Positions 18,821 to 28,952 of a stretch of DNA of 64,000 nt are shown one piece after another (positions within the stretch are counted from its first letter, which is position 1; every line of letters starts with the position of its first letter). A program made the translations under genes and the position numbers. The DNA comes from Methylosinus sp. C49 (GTDB lineage Bacteria > Pseudomonadota > Alphaproteobacteria > Rhizobiales > Beijerinckiaceae). The stretch is taken from contig NZ_AP022332.1 in the NCBI RefSeq assembly GCF_009936375.1, positions 3,070,501 to 3,134,500 on the forward strand. The letters run 5' to 3'. The notes under the pieces were generated by a model. That model made no database searches. It saw nothing but the letters and a program-made list of their open reading frames with translations, and was not told where the DNA came from.

Positions 18821-19867
18821 AGAACCCCACGGCCCCGCCCTGCCTCCGCCTGGGTTCTCTCCGACGGCCGCGCCGGGCACGAGGTCCAGAGCCTCGGCAT
18901 AGCGGACGCCCTCGGCCTCTCCCCCCGCCTCATCCGCCTCGCCCCAAGCGGGCTCATCGCCGCGCTCGCGCCTTTCGGCCCGATCGATCCGCGCGAGGCG
19001 AATCTGCTCGCCCCGCCTTTTCCCGATCTCGTCATCGCCTGCGGCAGGCGGACGATTCCCTATCTCCGCCATGTGAAGCGCGCCTCCGCCGGCGCGGTCT
19101 TCACCGTCTATGTGAATCGCCCGGCCAGCGGGCTCGGGACGGCGGATGTCATCGTCGCGCCGCGCCACGACGGGCTATGCGGCGCCAATGTCATCACCCC
19201 CCTTGCGCCGGCGAATCGGCTGACGCCGCAACGCCTCGCCGAAACCCGCGCCGCTCTCGATCCGCGCATCGCAGCGCTGTCGGAGCCGAGAGCTGCGCTG
19301 CTGATCGGCGGGGATAGTCGGCATTTTCGGTTTTCGGAGCGAGATGTCGAACGGCTTCTCGCCGCCGTCGAGGCGATGTTGAACGACGGGTGGAATATCG
19401 CCGCGACCGTCTCGCGGCGGACGCCGGCGCGGCTCGTCGAAGCGTTGCGCGAGCGGCTCGTGGACCCTCATCCGACGGTCCGTCGCGGAGCCGCCTTCTC
19501 CCGCGCGCGGGAGAAAGGAGCGCGCGCCTTTCTCTGGGCTGGGGACGGCGAGAATCCCTATCTCTCCATCCTCGCCGGCTCGCAGGCGCTGCTGGTGACG
19601 GCCGATAGCGTCAATATGGTCGCCGAGGCGGCGGCGACCGGCGCGCCGGTCCATGTCTTCGAGCCGGAAGGCGGCGCCGCCAAGATCGCCGCTTTTCTCG
19701 ACGCCCTCGAGCAGCGCGGCGCTTCGCGCCGCTGGCGCGGCCGGCTCAAGCATTGGCGCTACGAGCCGCTGAACGAGACGCCGGCCATCGCCGAAGAGAT
19801 CGCCTGCCGCTACGCCGCCTTCCGTGGGGCGGCCCCCGTATTGCTTCATGGCTCGCGCGCTTCGTAA
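18722..19867 (+). CDS. ELM1-family protein with repeat-derived start and internal insertion
   Basis: About 381 residues of the mitochondrial fission ELM1 family, whose bacterial function is unknown; the fold is glycosyltransferase-like. Recognisable parts are AWVLSDGRAGHEVQSLG near residue 42, then VIACGRRTIPYLRHVKR, and GENPYLSILAGSQALLVTAD with NMVAEAAATGAPVHVFEP. No in-frame start exists between the repeat at 18671-18820 and the conserved core, so translation must begin in the repeat. ATG 18722 is preferred because GAGGG precedes it by 4 bases; GTG 18686 is the alternative. A second repeat copy at 19464-19516 is inserted in frame. Confidence 0.75.
   Translation: MRAPPAVQYLDERHGPSSDPASRGHLLPQAGEGRTPRPRPASAWVLSDGRAGHEVQSLGIADALGLSPRLIRLAPSGLIAALAPFGPIDPREANLLAPPFPDLVIACGRRTIPYLRHVKRASAGAVFTVYVNRPASGLGTADVIVAPRHDGLCGANVITPLAPANRLTPQRLAETRAALDPRIAALSEPRAALLIGGDSRHFRFSERDVERLLAAVEAMLNDGWNIAATVSRRTPARLVEALRERLVDPHPTVRRGAAFSRAREKGARAFLWAGDGENPYLSILAGSQALLVTADSVNMVAEAAATGAPVHVFEPEGGAAKIAAFLDALEQRGASRRWRGRLKHWRYEPLNETPAIAEEIACRYAAFRGAAPVLLHGSRAS
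19464..19516 (+). repeat. REP-like element inserted in frame inside the ELM1-family gene
   Basis: CCCTCATCCGAC followed by a GC-rich hairpin and CTTCTCCCGCGCGCGGGAGAA matches the right arm of the repeat at 18767-18820. It lies inside the open frame and encodes about 18 extra Arg/Ala-rich residues, in a different reading frame from the copy at the gene start, without breaking the gene. Confidence 0.8.
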
Positions 19868-19986
19868 TAGATTCCCGAGACGCCCGAAGATCAGGAGCGG
19901 TTGCGGCGCAACGCATAATGGCTAGATTGCGCCCATCCGAACGCGCCGCGCCGTCCGCGCGGAGACTTGTCGCAAAGAGCCTCTTC

Positions 19987-20982
19987 ATGTCCGCAGACGA
20001 TAAAGGCCGCCTGCACGCCCGCGTCATCGTGCTGGGGTCCGGCCCCGCCGGCTATACGGCGGCGATCTACACCGCGCGCGCCATGCTCGAGCCGGTGGTC
20101 ATCGCCGGCTTCGATCAGGGCGGCCAGCTCATGATCACCACAGATGTGGAGAATTATCCCGGCTTCGCCGAGCCGATCCAAGGCCCCTGGCTGATGGATC
20201 AGATGCGCGCGCAGGCCGAGCATGTCGGCGCCAAGCTCGTCTCCGACCATATCGTCGAGGCGCGGCTGGACAAGCGGCCCTTCGAGCTATTGGGCGATTC
20301 GGGAACGCTCTACACGGCGGACGCGCTCATCATCGCGACCGGCGCCAAGGCCAAATGGCTCGGCCTTCCGAGCGAGGAGGCGTTCAAGGGCTATGGCGTC
20401 TCCGCCTGCGCCACTTGCGACGGATTCTTCTTCCGCGGCAAGAAGGTGCTGGTCGTCGGCGGCGGCAATACGGCCGTCGAGGAGGCGCTCTATCTCTCGC
20501 AGATCGCCGCCGAGGTGACGGTGGTGCATCGCCGCGACTCTTTCCGCGCCGAGCGCGTGCTGCAGGAGCGGCTCGCCGCGCGGCCGAATGTCAAAATCCT
20601 CTTCGAGCATGCGATCGACGAAATTTTGGGCGGCAGCGCGCCGCCTTCGGTCACGCAGACGCGGGTGAAGAACGTGAAGACCGGCGCGACGCAGACGCTG
20701 GATGTGGACGGAGTCTTCATCGCCATCGGCCATCAGCCGGCCTCGGAGCTGTTCGTCGGCCAGCTGGAGCTGAAGCCCTCCGGCTATATCGCCGTGCAGC
20801 CCGGCACGACCAACACCAATATTCCGGGCGTGTTCGCGGCCGGCGACGTGGCCGACGAGACCTATCGCCAAGCGGTGACGGCCGCCGGCCTCGGCTGCAT
20901 GGCGGCGCTGGACGTCGAGCGATATCTGCTGGAGACGCCCGCCCATGTGAGCGACGCGCTCGCCTCCGAGGAGCCTTTGTGA
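19987..20982 (+). CDS. trxB: Thioredoxin reductase
   Basis: 331 residues. An N-terminal FAD Rossmann motif ([20 protein letters not shown]) is followed by the redox-active CATC ([11 protein letters not shown], about residue 139), an NADPH motif [18 protein letters not shown], and the C-terminal FAD motif [19 protein letters not shown]. It reduces thioredoxin with NADPH in the cytoplasm. The start at 19987 (MSADDKG) is preferred over longer in-frame starts since the FAD motif follows 15 residues later. There is a 119-base gap from the ELM1-family gene. Confidence 0.96.
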   Translation: MSADDKGRLHARVIVLGSGPAGYTAAIYTARAMLEPVVIAGFDQGGQLMITTDVENYPGFAEPIQGPWLMDQMRAQAEHVGAKLVSDHIVEARLDKRPFELLGDSGTLYTADALIIATGAKAKWLGLPSEEAFKGYGVSACATCDGFFFRGKKVLVVGGGNTAVEEALYLSQIAAEVTVVHRRDSFRAERVLQERLAARPNVKILFEHAIDEILGGSAPPSVTQTRVKNVKTGATQTLDVDGVFIAIGHQPASELFVGQLELKPSGYIAVQPGTTNTNIPGVFAAGDVADETYRQAVTAAGLGCMAALDVERYLLETPAHVSDALASEEPL

Positions 20983-20985
20983 GAT

Positions 20986-21113
20986 AGCCCCCTCCCCGGC
21001 CCTCCCCCGCTCACGCGGGAGAGGGAGAAGATTCGGCGCTTCATCGAAATTTCGCGCGACGCCCGCCGCCCCCTCTCCCGCGAAGCGGGGGAGGGTGAGG
21101 GAGGGGGCAAAGG
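20986..21113. repeat. Composite palindromic repeat, copy A (upstream of glyS)
   Basis: Two GC-rich hairpin units (CCCTCCCCCGCTCACGCGGG and CCCGCGAAGCGGGGGAGGG) surround a spacer with ATTCGGCGCTTCATCGA. The same composite unit, in the same orientation and with the same spacer, lies just after glyS. Confidence 0.85.
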
Positions 21114-21136
21114 AACACCGAAGGCAAAAACTCCAC

Positions 21137-23473
21137 ATGCCCGACCTTCTCCTCGAACTCTTCAGCGAAGAAATCCCCGCCCGCATGCAGCGTCAGGCGG
21201 CCGATGATCTGCAGCGGCTCGTCTGCGGCGCGCTCGCAGACAAGGGGCTGACCTATGAGGGCGCGGCCGCCCATGCGACGCCGCGTCGGCTGGCGCTGCA
21301 TATCGCCGGCCTGCCCGGCCGCCAGCCCGATACGCGCGAGGAGAAGAAGGGTCCGCGCGTCGGCGCGCCCGAGGCCGCCATTCAGGGCTTTCTGAAGAGC
21401 GCCGGCCTCGCCTCGATCGACGAGGCGAAAATCGAGAAGGACGCCAAAAAGGGCGAGTTCTATGTCGCCGTCATCGAGCGCGCCGGGCGCGAGACGATAG
21501 AGGTGCTGGCGGATCTGCTGCCGGGCATTGTGAAGAGCTTCCCCTGGCCGAAATCCATGCGCTGGGGCAAGGCCTCCGTGCGGCCGGATGCGCTGCGCTG
21601 GGTGCGGCCGCTGCAATCCATCCTCGCCACTTTCGGCACCGAGATGGAGACGCCGGATGTGGTGCGCTTCTCCGTGGACGGCATAGAGAGCAGCGATCTC
21701 TCCCACGGCCATCGCTTCATGGCGCCGGCGTCTTTCGCGGTGAAGCGCTTCGACGATTACGTCCCCGCGCTCGAGAAGGCGAAGGTCGTGCTCGACGCCG
21801 CGCGCCGGCGCGACATCGTGCTGCATGACGCGCGCAATCTCGCTATGGCGCTGGGGCTGGAGCTGGTCGAGGACGTCGCGCTGCTCGAGGAGGTCGCCGG
21901 CCTCGTCGAATGGCCGGTGACGCTGATGGGCGCTTTCGACGAGAGTTTTCTTTCCATTCCGCCGGAGGTCATTCGCGCGACCATTCGCGTCAATCAGAAA
22001 TGCTTCGTGCTGAAGCGCCCGGACGGCGGCCTCGCCAATCGCTTCATCCTCATCTCGAACATAGAGGCGAGCGACGGCGGCGAGACGATCATCGGCGGCA
22101 ATCAGCGCGTCATCGCCGCACGCCTGTCGGACGCCAAATTCTTCTATGAGACCGATCTGAAAACGCCGCTCGAGGAGCGCCTGCCCAAGCTCGACAATAT
22201 CGTCTTCCATGAAAAGCTCGGCACGCAGGGCGAGCGCGTGAAGCGCATAGAGGCGCTGGCGCGCGAGCTGGCGCCGATCGTCGGCGCCGTTGCGGACAAG
22301 GCCGCGCGCGCGGCGACGCTCGCCAAGGCCGATCTCGTCACCGAAATGGTCGGCGAGTTCCCCGAGCTACAAGGACTCATGGGCCGCTATTATGCGGCGG
22401 CGCAGGGCGAGGACGCGGAGGTCGCCGCGGCGCTGGAGGAGCATTACAAGCCGCAGGGGCCGGCGGATCGCATTCCGACGAGCCCCGTGTCCATCGCCGT
22501 GGCGCTGGCCGACAAGCTCGACACGCTGGTCGGCTTTTGGGCGATCGACGAGAAGCCGACAGGCAGCAAAGACCCTTACGCGCTGCGCCGCGCGGCGCTG
22601 GGCGTCATCCGCCTCGCGCTCGAGAATGAGCTACGTCTTCCGCTGCGCGAAGCTTTCGCCGCCGCGCAATGGCCTGTCTGGCTCGCGGCGCGCACGCCGC
22701 TGCGCGAGCTGGTGACGAGCGAGGTCAATCGCGTCGCCTCGGACCTCTCGCCCAATGGCGCCGCGACTCTATCGGCCGACGCCGAGGCGCATCTGCGCCG
22801 CGACATAGAGAAGCGGTTGCACGCCGTCGGCAGAGAGGCGGGCGCCGAGGCGCCCTCCCCCGCCGCCGAGATTTTCTTGCGCGAGACGCTGCCGCCCCTG
22901 CTGGCCGCCAATGCGGCCGATCTCCTCGCCTTCTTCATCGATCGCCTGAAGGTCTACCTTCGCGATCGCGGCGCACGATATGACCTGATCGATGCGGCGC
23001 TCGGGGCCTCGGCCTCGGCGCAGTCTCGAGAAGGGAGCGCGCAAATGCCGGACGATCTGCTCACCATCACGCGCAAGGTGGAGGCTCTGGGGAAATTCCT
23101 CGACACCGACGACGGCAAGAATCTGCTCGCCGGCTTTCGCCGCGCCGCCAATATTCTCAAGATCGAGGAGAAGAAGGACGGCGCCGGCGCCTATGAGGAG
23201 CCGCACCATCCCAATCTGCGCATGGAGCTGTCCGAGCACAAGCTCGCCGCCGCCATCAAGCGCGCACGGGAGGAGACATCGGAACGGCTCGACAAGGAGA
23301 ATTTCGAGAGCGCCATGCAGGCGCTGTCGAAGCTGCGCGAGCCGGTCGACGACTTCTTCGAGGCGGTGACGGTGAATTGCGACGATCCGAAAGTGCGCCT
23401 CAACCGCCTGCGCCTACTCGCGGAGCTGCGCGAGGCCATGCTGCAGGTGGCGGATTTCTCGAAAGTGGCGTGA
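21137..23473 (+). CDS. glyS: Glycyl-tRNA synthetase beta subunit
   Basis: 778 residues. It begins [18 protein letters not shown], the hallmark of bacterial GlyS, then [13 protein letters not shown] and a long helical body, ending in an anticodon-binding-like domain ([23 protein letters not shown]). It charges tRNA-Gly only with the alpha subunit GlyQ, which is usually encoded directly upstream but is absent here; trxB is in its place. The start at 21137 lies 24 bases after repeat copy A. Confidence 0.96.
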   Translation: MPDLLLELFSEEIPARMQRQAADDLQRLVCGALADKGLTYEGAAAHATPRRLALHIAGLPGRQPDTREEKKGPRVGAPEAAIQGFLKSAGLASIDEAKIEKDAKKGEFYVAVIERAGRETIEVLADLLPGIVKSFPWPKSMRWGKASVRPDALRWVRPLQSILATFGTEMETPDVVRFSVDGIESSDLSHGHRFMAPASFAVKRFDDYVPALEKAKVVLDAARRRDIVLHDARNLAMALGLELVEDVALLEEVAGLVEWPVTLMGAFDESFLSIPPEVIRATIRVNQKCFVLKRPDGGLANRFILISNIEASDGGETIIGGNQRVIAARLSDAKFFYETDLKTPLEERLPKLDNIVFHEKLGTQGERVKRIEALARELAPIVGAVADKAARAATLAKADLVTEMVGEFPELQGLMGRYYAAAQGEDAEVAAALEEHYKPQGPADRIPTSPVSIAVALADKLDTLVGFWAIDEKPTGSKDPYALRRAALGVIRLALENELRLPLREAFAAAQWPVWLAARTPLRELVTSEVNRVASDLSPNGAATLSADAEAHLRRDIEKRLHAVGREAGAEAPSPAAEIFLRETLPPLLAANAADLLAFFIDRLKVYLRDRGARYDLIDAALGASASAQSREGSAQMPDDLLTITRKVEALGKFLDTDDGKNLLAGFRRAANILKIEEKKDGAGAYEEPHHPNLRMELSEHKLAAAIKRAREETSERLDKENFESAMQALSKLREPVDDFFEAVTVNCDDPKVRLNRLRLLAELREAMLQVADFSKVA

Positions 23474-23600
23474 GGCCCCGTCCCCAACCCTCCCCCGCTT
23501 CGCGGGAGAGGGGGCAGATTCGGCGCTTCATCGAGGTTTCGCGTAGCGTTTGCCGTCTCCCTCTCCCGCGATGCGGGGGAGGGTGAGGGAGGGGGCGCGC
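23474..23600. repeat. Composite palindromic repeat, copy B (downstream of glyS)
   Basis: Same structure as copy A: hairpin unit CCCTCCCCCGCTTCGCGGG, spacer with ATTCGGCGCTTCATCGA, then CCCGCGATGCGGGGGAGGGTG. It fills the space between the glyS stop and the convergent lipoprotein gene and may serve as a transcription end on both strands. Confidence 0.85.
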
Positions 23601-23603
23601 TGC

Positions 23604-24839
23604 TTACGCCCCATTCCCCGTGAAAGTCCGCGGCGCGGGCGAGAGCACCTTGGCGGCGCCGCCGGAAATCTCCAGAACGGACAGGCCGCGCTCGTTCATG
23701 CCGTCGGCCTTGAAGCGGAACACGCCATCGGCTCCGTTGAAGCCCGACGGATTGACCAGCACATTCTCCGAATAGCGCTGCGAGCCCTGGCTGCGCGACA
23801 GAGCAATGGCCAGCGACACGGCGTCATAGGCGAGCGTCGCGATGCGGGCCGGATCCGTATTGAACTTGGCGCGGTAGCGCTGCGCCAGGGAGTTGAATCC
23901 GGCGTTCTCCGGCGCGACGAACCAGGCTCCCTGCAGCGCCGGAAGCTTCAGCACGCGGGCGTCGTTCCAAAGGCCGGTGCCGAGCACCTGAATGCGCTTG
24001 GTGTCGATATGCGCCGCCTGCAATTCCTGCGAGACGGCGGCCATGGCCTCGGCCTGCTCGGGGATGAACAGCGCGTCGATCTGCTCGGCCGCCTGGGCGA
24101 TGCGCTGCACCGAAGGCTGCACGGCGCCGGGCTTGTAGCGCTCGATCGTCAGCACGCGCAGGCCGTGATTGGCGGCGCTCTGCTGGAATTGCGCCAGAGC
24201 CACAGTGCCATAGTCGTTCTCGGGCACCAGCGCGGCGATGGATTTCTTGCCGCGCTGCGCCGCGAAATCGACGATGCGCTCGACATAGCCCTCGACCAGG
24301 AAGGACAGGAGATAGACGCCCTTGCCGGCGACGGAGGAATCGGTCGAGAAGGCGATGATCGGCTTGCCCGCGCCGCGGGCGACGCGCGCCGCCTCCTTCA
24401 CGCCGCTGGCGAAGACGGGGCCGATGACGATCTCTGCGCCCTCGTTTATGGCGTTTTGCGCGGCCTGGGCGGCGCCGGCGGGCGTCGAATGATCGTCCTT
24501 GACCAGAATGGTCACGTCATTGGCGCCGCTGTCGGCATAGGCGAGCTTGGCGGCGTTCAGCAGCGAGGCGCCCACCTGGCTCGGCCCGGAGGCCATGGAG
24601 AGCGGCACGATCAGCGCGATGCGCGTCGCGCCGCTGCCGATCAGCTCGCCCTCGTTGAGCTGGCCGACCTCCACCTTTCCGAGCGGCGCCGAGAGCCGCA
24701 GATCGGGAGCGCCGGGAACGCCCGGACCCGCCGTGGGATTGCAGGCGCTGAGAAAGGACGCCGCAGCCAAGGCGCAGAAGAGGCGCGCCGACGCCGCAGC
24801 GCCGCCTCGCCGAAACCTGTTCCGCCTACCCATGACCAA
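23604..24839 (-). CDS. LpoA-like periplasmic-binding lipoprotein
   Basis: About 411 residues: a lipoprotein signal (lipobox LSAC, Cys near residue 33), then a type I periplasmic-binding fold of the YraM/LpoA kind (IALIVPLSMASGPSQVGASL, INEGAEIVIGPVFASGVK, LVPENDYGTVALAQF). In E. coli LpoA activates penicillin-binding protein 1A; whether this homologue does the same is unknown. The TTG at 24839 is 6 bases from GGGAGG; ATG 24833 is two codons on. It is divergent from rsmI-yraN, as in many Proteobacteria. Confidence 0.85.
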   Translation of the reverse strand: MVMGRRNRFRRGGAAASARLFCALAAASFLSACNPTAGPGVPGAPDLRLSAPLGKVEVGQLNEGELIGSGATRIALIVPLSMASGPSQVGASLLNAAKLAYADSGANDVTILVKDDHSTPAGAAQAAQNAINEGAEIVIGPVFASGVKEAARVARGAGKPIIAFSTDSSVAGKGVYLLSFLVEGYVERIVDFAAQRGKKSIAALVPENDYGTVALAQFQQSAANHGLRVLTIERYKPGAVQPSVQRIAQAAEQIDALFIPEQAEAMAAVSQELQAAHIDTKRIQVLGTGLWNDARVLKLPALQGAWFVAPENAGFNSLAQRYRAKFNTDPARIATLAYDAVSLAIALSRSQGSQRYSENVLVNPSGFNGADGVFRFKADGMNERGLSVLEISGGAAKVLSPAPRTFTGNGA

Positions 24840-25022
24840 TGGAAGCCTCCCGCCGATGAAATCGCCGTCTTATACGCGATTGCGGAAAGCGCACGGCAAC
24901 CCCTAAATTGAAATAAAATGGAATTTTGCGGGGAAATTGCGGCCTTGAACGCGCTTTCCATGTTCTGTAAAAAGAACACGCGGACGATTCATCGAACATC
25001 CGTATCGGCGGAGAGGCGGGCC

Positions 25023-25946
25023 ATGAGCGAGGGAAGAGTGACGACGCCGGCGGCTTATACCGCTTTCGGCCTGCGGGCGGAGGCGGAGAAGATCGCGCCC
25101 GGGCTGCATCTCGTCGCGACGCCGATCGGCAATCTGAAGGATATCTCCTTCCGCGCTTTGTCGACGCTGGCGGCGGCCGACGCCGTCGTGGCCGAGGACA
25201 CGCGCGTCACCAAGACTTTGCTCGCCCATTATGGAATTTCGACGCCGCTCGTCGCCTATCACGAGCACAACGCCCATGTGATGCGGCCGCACCTCATCGC
25301 ACGGCTGGAGGCCGGGGCGGCGCTGGCGCTGGTCTCGGACGCCGGCACGCCGCTCGTTTCGGACCCGGGCTTCAAGCTCGTGGCCGAGTCGCTGGAGAAG
25401 GGAATCAAGGTCACATCGGTCCCCGGCCCTTCCGCCGTGCTGGCGGCGCTGGTCGTCGCCGGCCTGCCGACGGATCGTTTCTTCTTCGAGGGGTTTTTGC
25501 CGCATAAGGGCGGGCCACGGCGGGCGCGGCTCGCCGAGCTGGCGCGCATTCCCGGCACTCTGGTGTTCTTCGAATCGCCCAAGCGCGTCGCCGAGACGCT
25601 GGAGGACGCCGCCGCCGTGCTCGGCCCGCGCGACGCCGCCATCGCTCGCGAGCTGACCAAGCTCTATGAATCGGTGCGGCGCGGCAAGCTCGACGCGCTC
25701 GCCGCCGCTCTGCGCGAGGAGGAGCCGCCGCGCGGCGAGATCGTCGTGCTGATCGCCCCGCCCGGCGCGAACGCCGAGGCGACCAGCGAGGCCGAGCTCG
25801 ACGCCAAGCTCGAGGAGGCGCTCGCCGCCCATTCGCTGAAGGACGCCGCCAGCGTCGTCTCCGCCTCCACCGGCCGGCCGCGCCGCGAGGTCTATGCGCG
25901 GGCGATCAAGCTCGCCGCCGAGCGCGAGAGCGAGACGCGCGAGTGA
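25023..25946 (+). CDS. rsmI: 16S rRNA C1402 ribose 2'-O-methyltransferase RsmI
   Basis: 307 residues of the tetrapyrrole-methylase fold. LHLVATPIGNLKDISFRAL and AEDTRVTKTLLAHYGI (about residues 24-75) hold the SAM site, and SDAGTPLVSDPG and TSVPGPSAVLAALVVAGLP are diagnostic. It methylates the ribose of C1402 in the decoding centre. The start at 25023 (MSEGRV) precedes the domain by about 22 residues. Its stop overlaps the yraN GTG. Confidence 0.95.
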   Translation: MSEGRVTTPAAYTAFGLRAEAEKIAPGLHLVATPIGNLKDISFRALSTLAAADAVVAEDTRVTKTLLAHYGISTPLVAYHEHNAHVMRPHLIARLEAGAALALVSDAGTPLVSDPGFKLVAESLEKGIKVTSVPGPSAVLAALVVAGLPTDRFFFEGFLPHKGGPRRARLAELARIPGTLVFFESPKRVAETLEDAAAVLGPRDAAIARELTKLYESVRRGKLDALAAALREEEPPRGEIVVLIAPPGANAEATSEAELDAKLEEALAAHSLKDAASVVSASTGRPRREVYARAIKLAAERESETRE

Positions 25947-26317
25947 CCGAGACGGAAGAAAGGCGCGCGCGCCATCGCGGCGGGCTGCGCGCCGAGACGA
26001 TCGCGGCGCTTTTCCTGAGAGCCAAATTCTACGCCATCCTCGACCGCCGCTATCGCATTCGCGGCGGTGAGATCGACATTGTGGCGCGACGCGGCCGAAC
26101 CATCGCTTTCGTGGAAGTGAAGGCGCGCGCGAATCTCGAAGAGGCGATGATCTCCATCACCGAGGAGAAGCGCCGCCGCATCTCCCGCGCGGCGTCGAAA
26201 TGGCTGGCGTCCAATCCCTGGGCCGCGGATCATGTGCTGCGCGGCGATGCGGTCTATATCGCGCCGAAGCGCCTGCCGCTGCATGCCGAGGCGGCATTCG
26301 AGCTCGATTTGGGATAA
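25943..26317 (+). CDS. yraN: YraN/UPF0102 family nuclease-like protein
   Basis: 124 residues with the predicted endonuclease-like core: YRIRGGEIDIVARRGRTIAF, then VEVKARANLEEA, and EEKRRRISRAASKWL. The E-x-D and E-V-K arrangement resembles the PD-(D/E)XK fold, but activity is not established for the family. The GTG start overlaps the rsmI stop by 4 bases, so the two are co-translated. Confidence 0.92.
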   Translation: MTETEERRARHRGGLRAETIAALFLRAKFYAILDRRYRIRGGEIDIVARRGRTIAFVEVKARANLEEAMISITEEKRRRISRAASKWLASNPWAADHVLRGDAVYIAPKRLPLHAEAAFELDLG

Positions 26318-26323
26318 AACATC

Positions 26324-26441
26324 AGTCCCTCACCCTGAGGAGCCCGCGAAGCGGGCGTCTCGAAGGGTCGAAGCCGCGCGGCTCTGGATCGTCCTTCGAG
26401 GCTTTTTGCGCCGCAAAAAGCACCTCAGGACGAAGGGGTTG
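26324..26441. repeat. REP-like repeat after yraN
   Basis: CCCTCACCCTGAGGAGCCCG, then GCGGGCGTCTCGAAGGGTCG, an internal hairpin, and an inverted distal unit (GTCCTTCGAGG...CACCTCAGGACGAAGG). This CCTGAGGAG...TCTCGAAGG type is frequent between alphaproteobacterial genes. It separates the convergent yraN and chemoreceptor genes. Confidence 0.8.
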
Positions 26442-26475
26442 TATTTGCCGGACGAAACAACAGCCGGACGTCGTC

Positions 26476-27798
26476 TCAGCTCGCGAGGCTCTGCGCCAGC
26501 TCTTCCGTATGCGCCTGGGTGCGGCGGGCCATATGGTCGATCTCGCGCGCCAGCGTCACGATCGACTCGGCGCCGGCGCCGGTCATAGCCATGGCGCTCG
26601 CCACTTGCGAGACATGCTGCGACATGGCCGAGGCGCTATCGGCGGCCGAGCGCACGCTGCGGGTGATGTCCTTGGTGGCGGCGTCCTGCTCATGGACGGC
26701 GGAGGTGATGATCGCGGAAATATGCTCCACTTCGGCGATCTTGTTCTTGATCTTGTCGATGGAGGAGACGGAGAGATTGGTCGCCGCCTGAATCTCGGAG
26801 ATCTGATCGGCGATCTCCTGCGTCGCCTTGCCGGTCTGGGTGGCGAGGCTCTTGACCTCCTGCGCCACCACGGCGAAGCCGCGGCCCGCCTCGCCGGCGC
26901 GCGCCGCCTCTATGGTGGCGTTGAGCGCGAGAAGATTGGTCTGCGCGGCGATGCGCGAGATGAGGCTCACAACGTCGCCGACGCGATTGGCGGCGGCGGA
27001 GAGTCGCAGCATCTCGGCGCTGGAGCCATTGGTCTCCTGCACGGCCTGGCGCACCACAGTGGTCGACTCCACCGCCTGACGGCTGATCTCGCCGATCGCC
27101 TCCAGCAATTGCTCCGAGGCGGTGGCGACCGAGGCGACGTCGGCGGCCGCCTGCAGCGAGGCGGTGCGGGCGAAATCGGTATCCTCGCGGGCGCGACGTT
27201 CCTGCACGATCATCTCCTCCGATGCGCCGGCCATTTTCTTCGTCAGCTCGCCGAGCGCCGCGGTCGTCGCCGAAAGTTCGTGGGAATAATGCTCGACCTG
27301 ATCGCGAATCACCGCCTCGCGGCGCAGCCGCTCCTCGCGGTCGTCACGAGCGCGAATCTCGGCCGCCATCTCATTATTGGCCCGCACAGCGTCGCGCAGC
27401 ACGATCAAGGCCTTGGAGATCGCGCCGATCTCGTCCCCGCGTTCGGCGCCCTGCACCACAATGGTGGTGTCCCCGGCGGCGAGATCGGCCATTTGGCGGG
27501 CGATGGTCTTGATCGGCGAGGCGATGGTGCGGTGAATGGTGGGGATGGAGACGCCCACCACCAGGAAAGCGGCCGCCAGAGTGCCGAGCAGCAGCTCGAG
27601 CGACAGGGTCGCCGCCGCCTGATTGGCCGTAACCGCCAGCTGCGACGCCCGCGCCGCATTGGCCGGATCGGCCGCGGCCCCGGTCAGATCGCGGACATTG
27701 GCGACCGATACATAGGCGGTCGCGCCCATGAGCAGCAGCAGAGCCAGAAAAAGGAACTGCCTGAGCGCGAGGCCGGCGCCGATCGAGGTGAACCGCAT
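26476..27798 (-). CDS. Methyl-accepting chemotaxis protein
   Basis: About 440 residues. One TM helix (about residues 10-30) is followed by a very short periplasmic stretch (about 40 residues), a second TM, a HAMP segment ([19 protein letters not shown]) and a signalling domain whose hairpin tip reads [24 protein letters not shown]. It should signal through CheA/CheW, none of which are nearby. The tiny sensor region suggests it reads an intramembrane or cytoplasmic cue. The ATG at 27798 is preferred; a TTG at 27864 would add 22 residues. It lies between yraN and gshB on the opposite strand. Confidence 0.88.
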   Translation of the reverse strand: MRFTSIGAGLALRQFLFLALLLLMGATAYVSVANVRDLTGAAADPANAARASQLAVTANQAAATLSLELLLGTLAAAFLVVGVSIPTIHRTIASPIKTIARQMADLAAGDTTIVVQGAERGDEIGAISKALIVLRDAVRANNEMAAEIRARDDREERLRREAVIRDQVEHYSHELSATTAALGELTKKMAGASEEMIVQERRAREDTDFARTASLQAAADVASVATASEQLLEAIGEISRQAVESTTVVRQAVQETNGSSAEMLRLSAAANRVGDVVSLISRIAAQTNLLALNATIEAARAGEAGRGFAVVAQEVKSLATQTGKATQEIADQISEIQAATNLSVSSIDKIKNKIAEVEHISAIITSAVHEQDAATKDITRSVRSAADSASAMSQHVSQVASAMAMTGAGAESIVTLAREIDHMARRTQAHTEELAQSLAS

Positions 27799-27995
27799 AG
27801 GGGGCTGTGTCCAGTTTGTTCCGGTCTTGACAGTTGTCCGTAGTTTTAAACCGATCTCCTTCAAGCGGAGTTAACGTCTATGTGGTCGGGCTCCCGAAAT
27901 CGAGGAAGCGCTTTCGCCGCGGGTCGAAAAGCGTTACTTCCTCGGGTCCGGCCCGAGAGGCCGGCGCGGTGCGCCACGAAAGAGACATCGAGAGC

Positions 27996-28952
27996 ATGAT
28001 CGACGTCGCGGTCCAGATGGACCCCCTGGACAAAATCAACTTTGCCGGAGATTCCACCTTCGCGCTGATGCTCGAGGCGCAAAGGCGCGGCCATCGCCTG
28101 TGGCACTACACGCCGGACAAGCTGTCGCTCGGCGCGGGACGGCTGAGCGCGCCGGCGCGGGAGATCGCCGTCTATGACGATGCCGCGCGCTATTACGAGC
28201 TGGGCGAGGAGCGCACGCTCGATCTCGCCAGGGTCGATGTCGTGCTGCTGCGCCAGGACCCGCCATTCGACCTCGCCTATATCACCTCGACGCATTTTCT
28301 GGAGAAGATCCAGTCGCGCACGCTCGTCGTCAATGATCCGTCCGCCGTGCGCAACGCGCCGGAAAAAGTCTTCGTCATGGAATTCTCCGATCTGATGCCG
28401 CCGACGCTGCTGACGCGCGACCGGGCGGCGATCGACGCGTTCCGCGCCGAGCATGGCGAGATCGTCATGAAGCCGCTCTACGGCCATGGCGGCGCCAGCG
28501 TGTTCAAGGTGGAGCCGGTCGATCCCAATTTCGGCTCGCTCTTCGATCTCTTTTCCGCGATCTTCCGCGAGCCCTGGGTGGTGCAGCGCTTTCTGCCGGC
28601 CGTCAGCAAGGGCGACAAGCGCATTTTGCTGGTGGACGGCGAGCCGCTCGGCGCGGTGAACCGCGTTCCGGCGGAGAACGACATTCGCTCCAACATGGTG
28701 CGCGGCGGCGCGGCGGCCTCGACGGCGCTGACCGAGCGCGAGCGCGAGATTTGCGCGCGGCTCGGTCCGGCGCTGCGCGAGCGCGGCCTGCTGTTCGTCG
28801 GCATAGACGTCATCGACGGCAATCTCACCGAGATCAACGTCACCTCGCCCACTGGCCTGCGGGCGCTCGCGCGGCTCGGCGGCCCCGACCTCGCCGCGCC
28901 GATCTTCGACGCGATCGAGGCCAAGCTCGCGAAGCTGCGCGCGCATGGCTGA
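27996..28952 (+). CDS. gshB: Glutathione synthetase
   Basis: 318 residues. It begins [20 protein letters not shown], typical of GshB, followed by [18 protein letters not shown], the ATP-grasp glycine loop [15 protein letters not shown] and the C-terminal [13 protein letters not shown]. It joins gamma-glutamylcysteine and glycine. The start at 27996 is chosen because homologues begin here, although the frame is open further upstream. The last 8 bases overlap glnD. Confidence 0.96.
   Translation: MIDVAVQMDPLDKINFAGDSTFALMLEAQRRGHRLWHYTPDKLSLGAGRLSAPAREIAVYDDAARYYELGEERTLDLARVDVVLLRQDPPFDLAYITSTHFLEKIQSRTLVVNDPSAVRNAPEKVFVMEFSDLMPPTLLTRDRAAIDAFRAEHGEIVMKPLYGHGGASVFKVEPVDPNFGSLFDLFSAIFREPWVVQRFLPAVSKGDKRILLVDGEPLGAVNRVPAENDIRSNMVRGGAAASTALTEREREICARLGPALRERGLLFVGIDVIDGNLTEINVTSPTGLRALARLGGPDLAAPIFDAIEAKLAKLRAHG

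Noticed and set aside
27827..27832. Perfect TTGACA upstream of gshB
   Set aside because: No acceptable -10 at 16-18 bases; left uncalled.
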